39,220 nt of DNA from Batkoa obscura (Eukaryota > Entomophthoromycota > Entomophthoromycetes > Entomophthorales > Batkoaceae), in the NCBI GenBank assembly GCA_030770535.1, contig JASVEC010000159.1, forward strand, positions 1 to 39,220, written 5' to 3'. The notes below the pieces were generated by a model that saw only the letters and a list, made by a program, of their open reading frames with translations, searched no databases and was not told the origin of the DNA. A program made the position numbers and the translations under genes. Below, in pieces: positions 19,112 through 30,036 of the stretch (positions within the stretch are counted from its first letter, which is position 1; every line of letters starts with the position of its first letter).

Positions 19112-20839
19112 TTATTTCTTTAAATCATTAGATATAGTTCCATATAAGTTTAAATTAAGCTTGCTTATAGTTGCACTACAAGGAAATGTGGATAAATATT
19201 GGAGTAACTTTAATCCTTTCTGGAGTTTTATTTTACATTGCTCATTGCTTCCACCATATCTTAGCATAAAAACCAAGCAAATAGAGATTTGAGAACAGTC
19301 TAAAGTAAGTACGTATTTATGTGAAAGTAAATATGCAAAATCAATTATTGAATAACATTCTGAAAGAGTAAGCTTAGCATAATCTTTTCCATTCCAAGGT
19401 TCCATTATCACTATATTTTTATCCTTCTTTTCAATATGATTCCTATATTTTGGAAAATAAAATTGAAATGAATAAACGAAAAAGCGTATATAGTGATAGA
19501 AGAAATTAACACAATTTTGAAGGTCTTTAGCCATTTCATATAAACTCGATTTCTTTGTAAATAAGAAGATGTTGCCAAAAAAATCTATATACTTGACTCT
19601 TACTTTCGTTATTGAGCTTATTATCTTAAATGAACTTGATGCAAGCTCAACCTCAGTTATTGCCTGCTTCATACATCTTTCTTTTAATAAGCGAAGTGGG
19701 AATAAAATAAAACATAGTTCATTATAAAATTGGATTAATTTTAGAGAGTAATATCTTTTAATTTCTAAATCATCAAATGGATACTTAGTGTGTCCACTAA
19801 ATACTTTTAGTTTGTATTCTTTTTCCAAATTTAGTAGTTCTATAGCAATATTAGGTAGTGTAACAAAAGATCCAAAAACCATTAATGCTCCACAATAAAA
19901 AACACTTAATAAACAGTATGCAAAACTGCGCTCAATTTTACATTTTTGCTTTAAAAATTTTGGATTTGAATGTAATGACAGTATAGATGAAATCCTGTAG
20001 CAATGATCAATAAATGAAACATAAAGGCTACATACCCATGAAAATGATGTTAAGCTTGTAACTGTAATTAGTAACACTTGTATATTCTCTAAAGTTGGGT
20101 TGATTCGATAAACTATATGTAAATACTCAAATAACTTTCCCTCGAAATACTTTGATAAATTTTGTACAGTTTTTGTTTGTTCCATCCACACAAGTCCACA
20201 TGATAAAATAGCTAATTTCAAATAAAAAGGACATTGTGAAAAATTAAATTCTTCCTCAATAAACAATGGAAAAAAGGTATTGTTGTACTTAAAATAATTT
20301 GCTATTGCTTCCTTTAGGATTGGAGCTATATCTACTTTAGCTTCTCTTGGCACTTCCAAAGGTATCTTTTTAAGCTTCGGCCTTCGAACATGAGCTTGTA
20401 ATTTTTCTGCAAGGTTAACAAATATTGAAATGTCTATGCTACGCGTAAATGGAGAAGGGTTCTGGGTCAAAGTCATTAAATTTTCCAAAGAACTTTTCCT
20501 AGTAAACCTATGAAATATCGCTAAAACTGGGTATAGAGACGTGTGATCTTTTGGATGCTTTAAAATTTTTATTACTTTATTGGTAATAAACTTTTGAGAT
20601 GTAGTTTGAATCAAGTCGCTATTGTATTTGATAGAATATACTATACTTTCAATTTTGTTATTCCCTTTTGATCTTGAAAACTTTTCTGTTGTAAAATCTT
20701 TCTTCCTATTATAAATTATTACTCGATTTAATGTACAATCCTCTTTACGCCTAGTACAAGTCGTACATTTGGGAGTTAGCTTGTCACATTTTACATGTCT
20801 TTTTGTACATTGATCGCACCGATAAGCTCTTTTTTCCAT
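19112..20839 (-). CDS. Zn2Cys6 transcription factor, paralogue 3 (diverged)
   Basis: This 575-aa protein begins almost directly with the Zn2Cys6 cluster (cysteines 8, 11, 18, 25, 28 and 35; CDQCTKRHVKCDK...CTTCTRRKEDC). It continues with CTLNRVIIYN, which matches CTLNREVIYN and CTLNREIIYN of the other two. The middle region keeps HPKDHTSLYPVLAIF, NPSPF, FPLFIEEEFNF, a PTLENIQVLLITVT helix and a C-terminal LDCSQISICLVFMLRYG, so it belongs to the same family but has diverged more. It is intronless. The ATG is the first in frame. A MITE lies 79 bp upstream. It is in tandem with paralogue 2. Confidence 0.92.
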   Translation of the reverse strand: MEKRAYRCDQCTKRHVKCDKLTPKCTTCTRRKEDCTLNRVIIYNRKKDFTTEKFSRSKGNNKIESIVYSIKYNSDLIQTTSQKFITNKVIKILKHPKDHTSLYPVLAIFHRFTRKSSLENLMTLTQNPSPFTRSIDISIFVNLAEKLQAHVRRPKLKKIPLEVPREAKVDIAPILKEAIANYFKYNNTFFPLFIEEEFNFSQCPFYLKLAILSCGLVWMEQTKTVQNLSKYFEGKLFEYLHIVYRINPTLENIQVLLITVTSLTSFSWVCSLYVSFIDHCYRISSILSLHSNPKFLKQKCKIERSFAYCLLSVFYCGALMVFGSFVTLPNIAIELLNLEKEYKLKVFSGHTKYPFDDLEIKRYYSLKLIQFYNELCFILFPLRLLKERCMKQAITEVELASSSFKIISSITKVRVKYIDFFGNIFLFTKKSSLYEMAKDLQNCVNFFYHYIRFFVYSFQFYFPKYRNHIEKKDKNIVIMEPWNGKDYAKLTLSECYSIIDFAYLLSHKYVLTLDCSQISICLVFMLRYGGSNEQCKIKLQKGLKLLQYLSTFPCSATISKLNLNLYGTISNDLKK

Positions 20840-20918
20840 GTTGCATCTAATTAGGTAAGTGCTTAATTTGCAAAAAAGAAAAATTTATTTTTGAATTTGC
20901 TTACTATATGTCAATAAT

Positions 20919-21020
20919 ATTTAGGAGTGTTTTTTGACTTCATTATCTTTTTCATTTTTAAGCGCTATTTAAGCGGAAAAATTGTTATTAAAATTCTTAA
21001 ACATAAAAATACATCCCCAT
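20919..21020 (+). repeat. MITE copy 8, upstream of Zn2Cys6 gene 3
   Basis: Complete copy with a worn left end (TATTTAGGAGTG) and a right end ACATCCCCATT. The core TTTTTAAGCGCTATTTAAGC is perfect. It is the copy closest to a start codon (79 bp). Confidence 0.92.
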
Positions 21021-22807
21021 TCTATCTTCTACTTTTAGTAAATGCATGTTCAAAAATGAGCAAAAATTGATCTGCTGGCAAAAAGACATTTTCATAGACA
21101 ATAAAGCTTGGAGTAGGATTATAATATTTTAAAACACACTTACTCAAAGGCAGCCCTACAAATATGATAATAAGCATATCTGTATTATTTTCATCAAATC
21201 TTCAAAGCCGCTAAGATACTTGATTGACTGTTTAAATTCCAGCTTGCTTTAGTCTAAAACATATTTGATTTAACCGAATACATATTGAGTTTGACTCTTT
21301 TTTGTCATGTGAAATAAATAAAAGGACGATAATCTAGCTAAGTTTATAGCTGATTTTTGCATGATATCTTGGCTATGTTAGAAGGACTATTCAGAGTTTA
21401 CAGGTATTTAAAAATAAATAACATACTAAAAACCCTGAGATAACGATGTTAAGGAATGTGCTCCAGTTTCCTGTATAAACTTACATTAGGCTAAAACGTA
21501 ACTGCTATTAAGTGACTTTTGGTTCTTGATCTGACGTTGATGTTTCTAATTTCCCTTAAACTGCTTTCGTTCAAGGTGGTACTCGCCATTAATTAAATTC
21601 TCATTTCAAATTGGTTCTCTGACTCTTTTATGCCCTTTATTTTTGCTATCTTCTTATTTGATTTGAATTAACTTACATTATAAATAGCAAAGCTCAGAGT
21701 GTGTTTCAATAGCAATAACCATACTCTTGTAAAGTTGTCATTTTCTTAAATTCAATAATTGAGGTACTTAATCTAGGAATACGTTTGATAAAATACCAAA
21801 TTTCGGCTGTCATTTTACATTTTAAAAAAGGATTTATTTTTTTTTATAAACTGTATTTATACTTTTCCTTGGAAGGTTCATTTTGTTTTCTTGTTTGATG
21901 TATATTAATACTTTATTCTTTAATTTGTTGCTAAACTTATTAATTTAAATTTAGACAAATATTTCCATACTTTTTGTAATTTTCTACTTTTGTTTGATTT
22001 TTATATCCAAGATAAAGTTATTCTCATCCAATTCATTCAGTTAACATATTATTGTAGTAAATAAATATATAAAGTAACTTGATTTATTACCTATCACATT
22101 CACCTTTTAATAGTAATATTTTTATTATTTTTATTTGAGCTCTTGCGGATATATTTATAGTGCCAATATTTTATTCATTTTTTAACTCAAGTTATTTTTT
22201 TATTGAATTCTTAAACGAAAGTATTTGTATATACTATTATAAAAAACTTTATTTTGAAAAGAAAACTTTAAAACTTTATATCAATAATGACTATCTAAGC
22301 ATCTTACATTAACAGCTTAAAATTTAAAACTTTTTATATATATTGATCTTATTCGAAACTGACAGTTTTGATATCAATGTCATTTTTCTCTAATCATACT
22401 CATACCCCTTACACCTTTGACATGAGCTTTTTTGAACGCTACTGAAGTGAAGTTTACTTTAGGTTATATACGATAAGCAAATGCATCGGTATTATAGTAG
22501 TAATTATTCTTAGTATGCAATAAATCAATTGGCTAAATAAAGACAGATTCAGTAATAATGGTTAGGGATCTTTCTTTTTCCGGGTTACATTTGTAGATTA
22601 TAAATATTATATTTGTTATTATTAAAATAAGTCACCCGATTTCTCTCATTGTTCTTAATATCGCCTATTCCATTGATAACTTACTATTATCATCTTATTT
22701 ATTACCATTGACTATTATTATCTTCATTATTACTGATCTCTTTTTCTTTAAATAAAGGCAAATCATAAAGGGTTTTTGGACTGTTTGTGCCTGGTACCAA
22801 AGTTTTG
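21021..22807. other. Gene-free region
   Basis: No ORF, spliced gene or repeat could be supported on either strand. Composition is slightly less AT-biased in places (about 21450-21620), which may mark old gene remnants, but no family was recognised. Confidence 0.4.
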
Positions 22808-22912
22808 TATGGGGATGTTTTTTTGGCTTCATTATTTTTTCCATCTTTTAAACGCTATTTGAGTGAAAAAACTGTTAATAAAATTCTTAAATACAAAAAT
22901 ACATGCCTATAT
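22808..22912 (+). repeat. MITE copy 9
   Basis: Complete copy from TATGGGGATGTTTTTTTGGC to ATACATGCCTATA. Its left subterminal TTCATTATTTTTTCCA is the copy most like the transposon right end. Confidence 0.92.
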
Positions 22913-23340
22913 GTATTTTCTGAAGCACCCCAGCATTAATATTACTAAGTTGATTACCTAGTTTTTTTATTGTATAGATTTTATATCTAGCAAAGCATCC
23001 CCGATGATTGAGTATGATTTGTATTAACTTTTTCAAACAAAAATAGGTCAAATTTTAATGTGTAAATCTCGATTACTTTCTTTATTTCTTCTAATCTGAT
23101 AAAATAAATTAATCAGTCTAGTTTTGGAAATCCACACTAAAAATAACCTTTTAAATTCAGTATATATGCCTTCGTAGCATGTACTTTTAAATCTAATTTA
23201 TGTGAAGTTTTTAATCATGGGCTGTACTTGATTGTCTACTTATTGGTATTTCGAAGTAATATAAATTATCATTTAAAATAAACATTTCTTATTGGAGTAT
23301 AGATTACTTTTAGCTACTTTATTTTAATATCAAATTAGTT
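22913..23340. other. Gene-free spacer
   Basis: Nothing recognised. Confidence 0.45.
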
Positions 23341-23880
23341 TAAGAGTATTATAACTATGCTTGACCCAGAGTAGTGAAAGGATCTAGAAATATAAAATCG
23401 AGTTAAATCTTTTTTATTCTGTGATGTAGAACATTCTTGTGTATGAAACCCAATATTTACAATTGATACATTAAATCCGCTATATATCCCTGTTATAATA
23501 CATCCGTCACACCATTTATCATCTCTAGTGCCAAGACAATTTAAAACAGCCCTAGATTACCCATGTTGTAATAAAAACCTAATATTGTTTTATGTTCCTT
23601 TTCATTTCCAATACTAAATACGAGGATGTATTTTTGTGTTTAAGAATTTTATTACCAAATTTTCCACGCAAATAGCGCTTAAAAGATGGAAAAAGTAATG
23701 AAGCCAAAAAAAACACTCCCAATATATTCCCATTTGATAATCCCAATAGAGTATTGATTCTGTTCCTTCTTTTCGATAGTGCTACATTTGCAAATAATTT
23801 GAAATCTTTTTTTAAACTTAATGTAAATACTTCCTTGTTGAACATCATGAAGTAATCGGATGATAGTGAATATCTGGTTC
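23341..23880 (-). pseudogene. Possible decayed secreted-enzyme gene interrupted by a MITE
   Basis: On the minus strand, coding-looking fragments flank the MITE at 23618-23724. Upstream is a run reading TRYSLSSDYFMMFNKEVF. Downstream are WCDGCIITGIYSGFNVSIV and DLTRFYISRSFHYSGSS in one frame, with stops between pieces. The pieces resemble a secreted hydrolase, with a weak likeness to a trypsin-like fold around the YISR..H segment, but I could not identify a catalytic triad. It could equally be chance coding potential. Confidence 0.25.
23618..23724 (-). repeat. MITE copy 10
   Basis: Complete copy from TACGAGGATGTATTTTTGTG to AAACACTCCCAATA. A long minus-strand reading frame across it (23579-23848) is an accident of the element sequence. 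Confidence 0.92.
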
Positions 23881-25536
23881 CACCTAAATAATGTTCTTTT
23901 TCTAATTATTACATATCCTCCATTTTTACCTCATATCAACATTGTACTGATTTCATTAAGTAAAAATACAATAATAGTTTACAATATAAATATTTCGAAA
24001 TAATCAAAAAGACACTTCATTGTTTATATAATCTTTTAATTTAAATATTTCGAACTTCTGGAAAACTAATAATATGATAGTTACTATAATACATATTAAA
24101 TGCTATGGTTAGTCCTTGATATTATTTTAATTGGAAGTTCTCTTAGCTAGTTTCATTTGCACTTTATTTTGAAAGCTGAAAACTTTATTATCTAGTGGTT
24201 ATATTGAGAATGGATAAATAATAGAGCCCTCAATAGCCCGGTTTAAGAGGACGTTAATAAAGCTGATTAGGTAAACTTTAGTCCAAAGCTTTACTTGTAG
24301 TTTTCTTTATAGTTTATAATTTAAAAGTATTTGAATTACTCAGTTATATTCAATATAGTTTTTCAAAATTCTTTCAGCTTATAAAGCTAAAAATAAAATA
24401 TAAAATACGTATTCATTTTACTTAAATAGCTTAATAATTATTTATCATAGTAATAGAACTGCATTTATCAGGACTTAGAATAGGTTTAAAACGTAAAAAC
24501 ATGGATCAATTATGCCATCTAAATTATTTAATGATTCACGCTATATGTTCAAAACTTATATTTTTAAAAGAATAAACCCCCTTTATAAGTATTTGTCCTT
24601 TTTACTACAAGTTTCAATCATGATGCCCTTATCTCTACGTAAAAATATATTAAGTTTGTTTTATTTTCTAAATAAAATAACAGATATCAAAGAAACTAGG
24701 AATTTGTAACCTTTTCTTGGCGCACAGCTGTTGTCTTTGATATTTGGTTTCAGTATTCTCGCAATTTTAAAACAATTAACTCTTTAGATAGCAATTTGTT
24801 CTGGTTAAAGGAAATTAGTTATATCATAAAATATACGCTGTAAGACAGAGTTATAAATTTAGTGATAGAAAAGTGTTTTAGGAGTAACTGAATTATTAAG
24901 TTGTTTATAAATAGGCTTTAAAAAAAATTAAAAGCTATTTTTAATCATGTGGAGTGAATAACTAGATAGGATGAAAATTACTTGGGTAGTATATAATCAT
25001 ATATCGTCATTGACATATTTAATATAAATATATAAGTATCATTGGTTGACTTTGAAGGGTTATTGACCTTTTTATACCGGAATTTTACCCAAATTATCTC
25101 CAATATTTATTCTAGTTAAATTGAAAGTTTTTTTTGAATATTACATTAATCTCATTTTGACCAATAGTTACTTTGCTTTTAAATAACAATTTTAAGGTTC
25201 TACATTTGAATAATACTTCATATTTATAAACATATTTAAAGTAGATGAAGATATATATTTATCTGCTATTTTATATCATATTAAAATAATAGTTTTATAT
25301 TACATTCTATAAAATAAGTTCAAAACTAACAAAATGAAATATTAATGTTTTTAGTTAACTATTATTATGGGTTAAAACGTTATATCCCTGACCATTTAAC
25401 TTTAACAAATGATTTGTTTAATCTATTACGATTACAGCTTTTTTAATGTAATTGGATAAAATCAATTAAAGCAATCCGAAGATGAGAATAAATTATAGAA
25501 CAGGTGTAAGAAAAAAACAGTTTAGTTTTGTTTCAA
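23881..25536. other. Gene-free region upstream of the HEAT-like gene
   Basis: No gene is supported. A 65-codon ORF at 24512-24709 has no recognisable features. The last 500 bp are extremely AT-rich and may hold the promoter of the gene at 25537. Confidence 0.4.
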
Positions 25537-27386
25537 ATGTCTATACAAAACCAATTTGATCTTGCGGTAGAAGTCAACACTAGACCAACATGCTTTCGTG
25601 CTATTACCACTCAGAAAGAAAAAGATGATGTCACAAAGCTTTTAGATACATTTAATAGATTTTATGAAAGTATTGTTGACATTCACTCTGGGATCTATAG
25701 GATGATATTTTTGACCCTTGAAGCTTATTTTAAACATGGTGTTATTAAGACGTATCCTAATTATGAAAAATATATCGAATTAATAGTTAAAGCTATAGGA
25801 AAGATGATAAGGTGTGAAGATGAAGTATTTAATTTATATGCTTTAAGGTTTATATTCATTTTGTATGAAGATTATTATGACCTTATTAAAGTTCATATTT
25901 ATATATTATTTAAATGTCTCTTTTTTGCACTTAATAAAGATTTTTATAAAGTGGAAAACTATAATGCCAGCATTGGAACGTGCTATCAGTTTCTCATTTA
26001 CTTTATGGAATTGGAGTTCATGAATAATAAGGAATTAATATTCAGATACGTTGAATCTGGTTTCTCTATTAAATGTCCTAATCTCCGGTTGAGGTATGTG
26101 TTCTTACTTGAGTATATTATCAAGCTTGCTGATGATGATTTTATTGAAATGAACCATATGAAAATTGATCAGATGATAATAAAATCATTTGATGACAAAG
26201 CGCTCTTGATTCGACAAGCAGGTAGTATAGTTTATCATTCCTATTGTCGTAAAAACGTAAATAGGGCCTATGAACTTTACCAGAGCTTCAATACTAATCA
26301 AAAGCGAAATACTCGTTGCAAGACTAATAGGGCATTACATCAACACGTAATTCGAAGACCAAAGATTTATTCAGCTTATCTTAAAGATGCGGAAATTCCA
26401 AATGTACTTGAAATAATAAAGAAACATATTTTGCCTCATAAAAGAGAACTTGAGCATAAAAAAAGAATATCACAATATGAAGAAGAGAACACATTAATTA
26501 CTAAAAAAGTTAAACTAGAAATGTATAAAAAAGGAGATTCGGATGTAAAAACTGTATCAGATACTATTCAAAGTTTAAGCCCCAGTAAATCTATGTTTAA
26601 GCAATTCAACGTTCAAATTAAAGGCATCTTTGAGAAGTTTGTTGCTGATAATGTATCTCTTAAAGATGGATCCATTTCTCCAACCCACTTTACTTCAACT
26701 AATCAAAATGAGTCCAACTATAAAAATACTCAGAGAATGAGCTCAGATAGGCCAAACTCTAATGAGAGAAAAATTGATCAAGGTGGTATTAATGGAGAAA
26801 AAAATGGTCACGGAGTTGACGGAAAAATTAAAATTACAGTTAAAAAAGGTAAGATAATATGAAAATCATGCATTAATTAATTAATCTTTTAATAGAAATA
26901 AAATTAAAGTCATGTTTGGTTAAAGAAAAAAGGTATAACATATGTAAAAAAAGGGTAACCTTCCATGAAAGTGTAGATAGAGAGGAGGAGTATGAAGAAA
27001 GAGAGGCAAGAAAAGAGGAGAAAAGAAATCAAGTTGAATTAAATTTAATTGGACGCCCAATATTGGATGTTAATTATATTAAGGATCGAATTAATGGTCT
27101 TATTGATCTCGGTACTTTAAGGTTGGAATATCAAGATCCAGCTATAAAGTTAATGACACCTCGACCACAGAAATTTAGTCATGATTATGTTGCACCAAAT
27201 GATGACTGTCCACTTTGCATTAAATATATTCATGGATCCGATGTCCAAGAAACTGCTGGCTTTTATCCTGGGAAAAGACAAAAGATTTGTTGGGATCATT
27301 TAGCTATGATTAGTAGGGATCCAGGACATTGGATTCAATACGAGAATGAATGGGTTCCTTTCCTTCAAAAAACTAATATTGTTTAG
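25537..27386 (+). CDS. HEAT/ARM-like helical protein with C-terminal zinc-binding motif, two exons
   Basis: Exon 1 (25537-26848) and exon 2 (26896-27386) join in frame across a 47-nt intron (GTAAGA..AATAG) to give 600 aa. The second reading frame has no early ATG, which supports the join. Residues about 20-270 are helical and repeat-like, ending with KSFDDKALLIRQAGSIVYHS, which recalls a CLASP_N/TOG-type HEAT repeat. This is tentative. Residues about 300-440 are charged, Ser/Asn-rich and likely disordered. After the splice come KKRVTF (an RVxF-type PP1-docking motif, K456-F460), an acidic/basic coiled stretch, and a putative zinc site CPLC (542-545) with CWDH (569-572). I do not recognise the whole protein. 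No signal peptide or membrane segment is seen. Confidence 0.75.
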
Positions 27387-28190
27387 TTTATAATAAATTA
27401 TTTTTATGTTTGTTTAATTTGATTTTTAGTTTGTTGAAATACAGTAAATTTAAGCTGTGAATGAATGAATGAATGTTTATAATATAAGGTAAAAGAATAA
27501 TAAAAATCAATAATGACTAAGCTTGTGATAAAAGCACTCAGTTTGCTAATAAGGAAGCGACTTTAATCTCAGCATTTGTCTACTTTTTATATAACATAAA
27601 ATTTTAAAAAACATTAATTAGAGGTATAACTAAAAGAACATTTGCATAATTTTTTAGGGCTAAATTTAGTAAGTTACAGTTTTTCATTATTCATGTCAAA
27701 ATAGGAGGAAAATCATTTTTTAAAGATTTACCAACTCAATATTTCAAGATTCATAAACAATATAGAACTATAATATTGAGTTGGTTATTTTATAACTCTT
27801 TTATCCAGATTATTAGACACTATTTAACGCTTTAAGATAATTATAAAATATTTACAATTAATAAGTACGAAAAGAGAGAGAGACTATTTTAGGTGATTAT
27901 AGAGCTGAACAACTTTGATTTTTTTATGGTTAAAAACAACCTTCATAATTTAAGGTAAAGGCATTTACCCATTTAAATTTTATAACGCTATTATACATTT
28001 ATAAGACTTGGGATTGAAATAAACAGTACCTTAGGATTATTACATTTGATTAATAAATACTAAATTTATGTAAAGCTTGAAAGGGATCATATAAACATTA
28101 TAATACGAATAAATAGTATATACGTTTTAAGTATGAATAAATAACTTAATGAAATACAAAATTTTTAAAAAATGGATATTTAACTATAAT
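27387..28190. other. Spacer with one hairpin
   Basis: AT-rich spacer without genes. It contains a perfect 14-bp inverted repeat at 27730-27785, listed separately. Confidence 0.45.
27730..27785. repeat. Perfect 14-bp inverted repeat with 28-nt loop
   Basis: ACCAACTCAATATT (27730-27743) is exactly complementary to AATATTGAGTTGGT (27772-27785). A perfect stem containing several G-C pairs is unusual in this AT-rich spacer. It could be a hairpin RNA, the end of a small inverted-repeat element, or chance. Confidence 0.55.
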
Positions 28191-28196
28191 CTTTAT

Positions 28197-28850
28197 CATG
28201 TAATAGTAAATCTTTTAAGTGAAGTTATCTTGATCACCAGTGTTTGATCCTATACCAGTATATTCGCAAAAAATATGATAAGCCCAACCATTCGGTGAAA
28301 TACCCGGTGGACTTTCCCAATGAGAAACTCATAACGGTTTGTCGCTAGAAAAAGTAGAAAGGTTACTAGTACATTCAATGCACCAATCTGTAATAATATA
28401 AATCACTGGACGTCTACTAGTTTTGGAATGATAAATAGTACTAAAATATTTAATCCAATTAACCATACTAGCATGGGATAAACCAATACAACCAGCTTCA
28501 AGGCCAAGAGTGCCTGGTAAACTTATCCCATCAGCACTCCAACCATCTCTATTAGCCACAAAATAATTGGTTTGTGCAACACTTGATGAATCAACAGGAC
28601 GATCAAAGTAATAACTTCCACGAGTCAAGCCTACTTTAGTAGCATTTGTCTATTGTGAACCAAACTTAGGACTCTTATATATAGTATTTTCAGTAGCTTT
28701 GGTATAAGCAAATTCAACTTTATTTGATTTGATGCTATTCCAATTAATATCTGATTGTCATCTACTTACTTTAATTCCTTTTGGATTAACTGAAGCTATA
28801 GCAGCAATGTCAATAGGTGTATTAACAATGAATAATGAAACTATTCATTC
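28197..28850 (-). pseudogene. Decayed GH25 (Chalaropsis-type) lysozyme gene
   Basis: On the minus strand, in order: a worn signal-peptide-like stretch; KGIKVS (beginning of the catalytic domain); QSDINWNSIKSNKVEFAYTK then ATEN; a central open part 28628-28329 with TRGSYYFDRP, SVAQTNYFVANRDGW, the LPGTLGLEAG strand, LSHASMVNWIKYF, YHSKTSRRPVIYIITD; then GISPNGWAYHIF and TGIGSNTGDQD near the end. These follow the GH25 muramidase order. The family cleaves peptidoglycan beta-1,4 bonds and is secreted in fungi. Reading is interrupted by about three in-frame stops. Two of them are TGA at conserved tryptophan positions (VSxWQ and PLWxxxW). A small deletion lies near the C-terminal DQD, and the acidic residue of the LDLE strand is followed by non-consensus residues. 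It is non-functional as it stands. Confidence 0.85.
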
Positions 28851-29031
28851 TGAGTTTATAATCATAATATTTGTAGAACAAGGGTATTTATATTATTCGA
28901 TTTTATAGCTAGCTTATAAAATAATATCAATTCAAGTGTTTTGGAAATGATATAAATATTCAACATTAAATTACTTGATGCCTTGTTAAATAAAAGGATA
29001 CGTTCAAATAAAACTTAGGTTATTTTAGATC
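28851..29031. other. Spacer
   Basis: AT-rich sequence upstream of the GH25 remnant. Nothing else seen. Confidence 0.4.
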
Positions 29032-29135
29032 ATATGGAGATGTACTTTTGTGTTTAAGAATTTTATTAACAATCTTTCCGCCTAAATAGTGCTTAAAGAT
29101 AGAAAAAATAATGAAATCAAAAAATCATCCCCATG
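29032..29135 (-). repeat. MITE copy 11
   Basis: Complete copy from ATATGGAGATGTACTTTTGT to AAATCATCCCCATGTA, with a slightly altered core (CCTAAATAGTGCTTAAAGAT). Confidence 0.92.
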
Positions 29136-29929
29136 TAATTACTTTGAATTGTTATTATTTTAGATTTAGTACTTAATTGTATTGCAAGTCTGGTTAATCG
29201 TCTTTTTATTAAAAAAAAATATTATTAAAATATTTAAAACATGATGGCTCTTTGACTATGATCATTAGTCACAGTAATTTTATGATGAAATAATTATCTT
29301 TAGTTTATATTATAAACCAGAGCAAGTGAAGGATTTATTTATTATTTGTTATTAAATATAAAATATATTAGATAGAAATATTAAAAACTAATCTTCTAAA
29401 GTTGATGATAATATTATACAATTACAATTTTTAATCTTTTTTTATTTATGTAAGAGCAGCAATACCATTATTTCTTTTTTTAGAGCCTTAAAGTCTTATG
29501 ATGTTATGTTTTCAAGCTTAATTATTTAAGTGACAATATATTATCATACTATAATTTGATGTTTGGTTATATATAGTTTTTCATTTAAAAAGCACATACA
29601 ATAAACCTAATAATCGAAACTAAATATGGTAGAAATGGATTACTTTTTACTTAATTTAATGATTATAATAGTTTCTAATAACACATATAATTAATTCAAC
29701 TGGAGCCTGTTTTCATTACATAATCAATCTTAAGGATTTTTATTAAAGTTATTCTAGTATTTTAAAAAACAAAATATTTTATTATTATAAAATACCACTA
29801 TAAATAGCATAAAGAATGAAAATAATTTGTTAAAGAGTCCACACGTTATATGGTATATTTGTGCTGTCATTTTAATATTATGTGTTCTATTATTTCAGTT
29901 ACTTTTGTATAACTATTGATAAACTTATT
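29136..29929. other. Gene-free spacer
   Basis: Extremely AT-rich with no recognisable feature. Confidence 0.5.
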
Positions 29930-30036
29930 ATATGGGGATATATTTTATTATTTGAGAGTTTTACTAACACTTTTTCCGCTCAAATAGCACTTAAAAAATG
30001 GAAAAAGTAATAAAACCAAAAAAAACATCCCCATAT
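29930..30036 (-). repeat. MITE copy 12
   Basis: Complete copy from ATATGGGGATATATTTTATT to AAAAAACATCCCCATAT, with TA at both ends. It is the last copy before the gene-dense block; the next lies at 38995. Confidence 0.94.

Noticed and set aside
23579-23848. 89-codon minus-strand ORF
   Set aside because: Most of its middle is the MITE at 23618-23724. The frame is open by accident of that repeat.
24512-24709. 65-codon plus-strand ORF
   Set aside because: No family likeness, no signal peptide, no neighbouring exon, and a length expected by chance. Left as unsupported.
28197-28850. TGA read as tryptophan (recoding) in the GH25 gene, since two stops fall on conserved Trp positions
   Set aside because: POL3, the phosphatase (WPPYAS) and TRM44 use TGG for Trp, other genes in the window end in TGA, and the GH25 region also has a TAG stop and a small deletion. 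Decay is the simpler reading.
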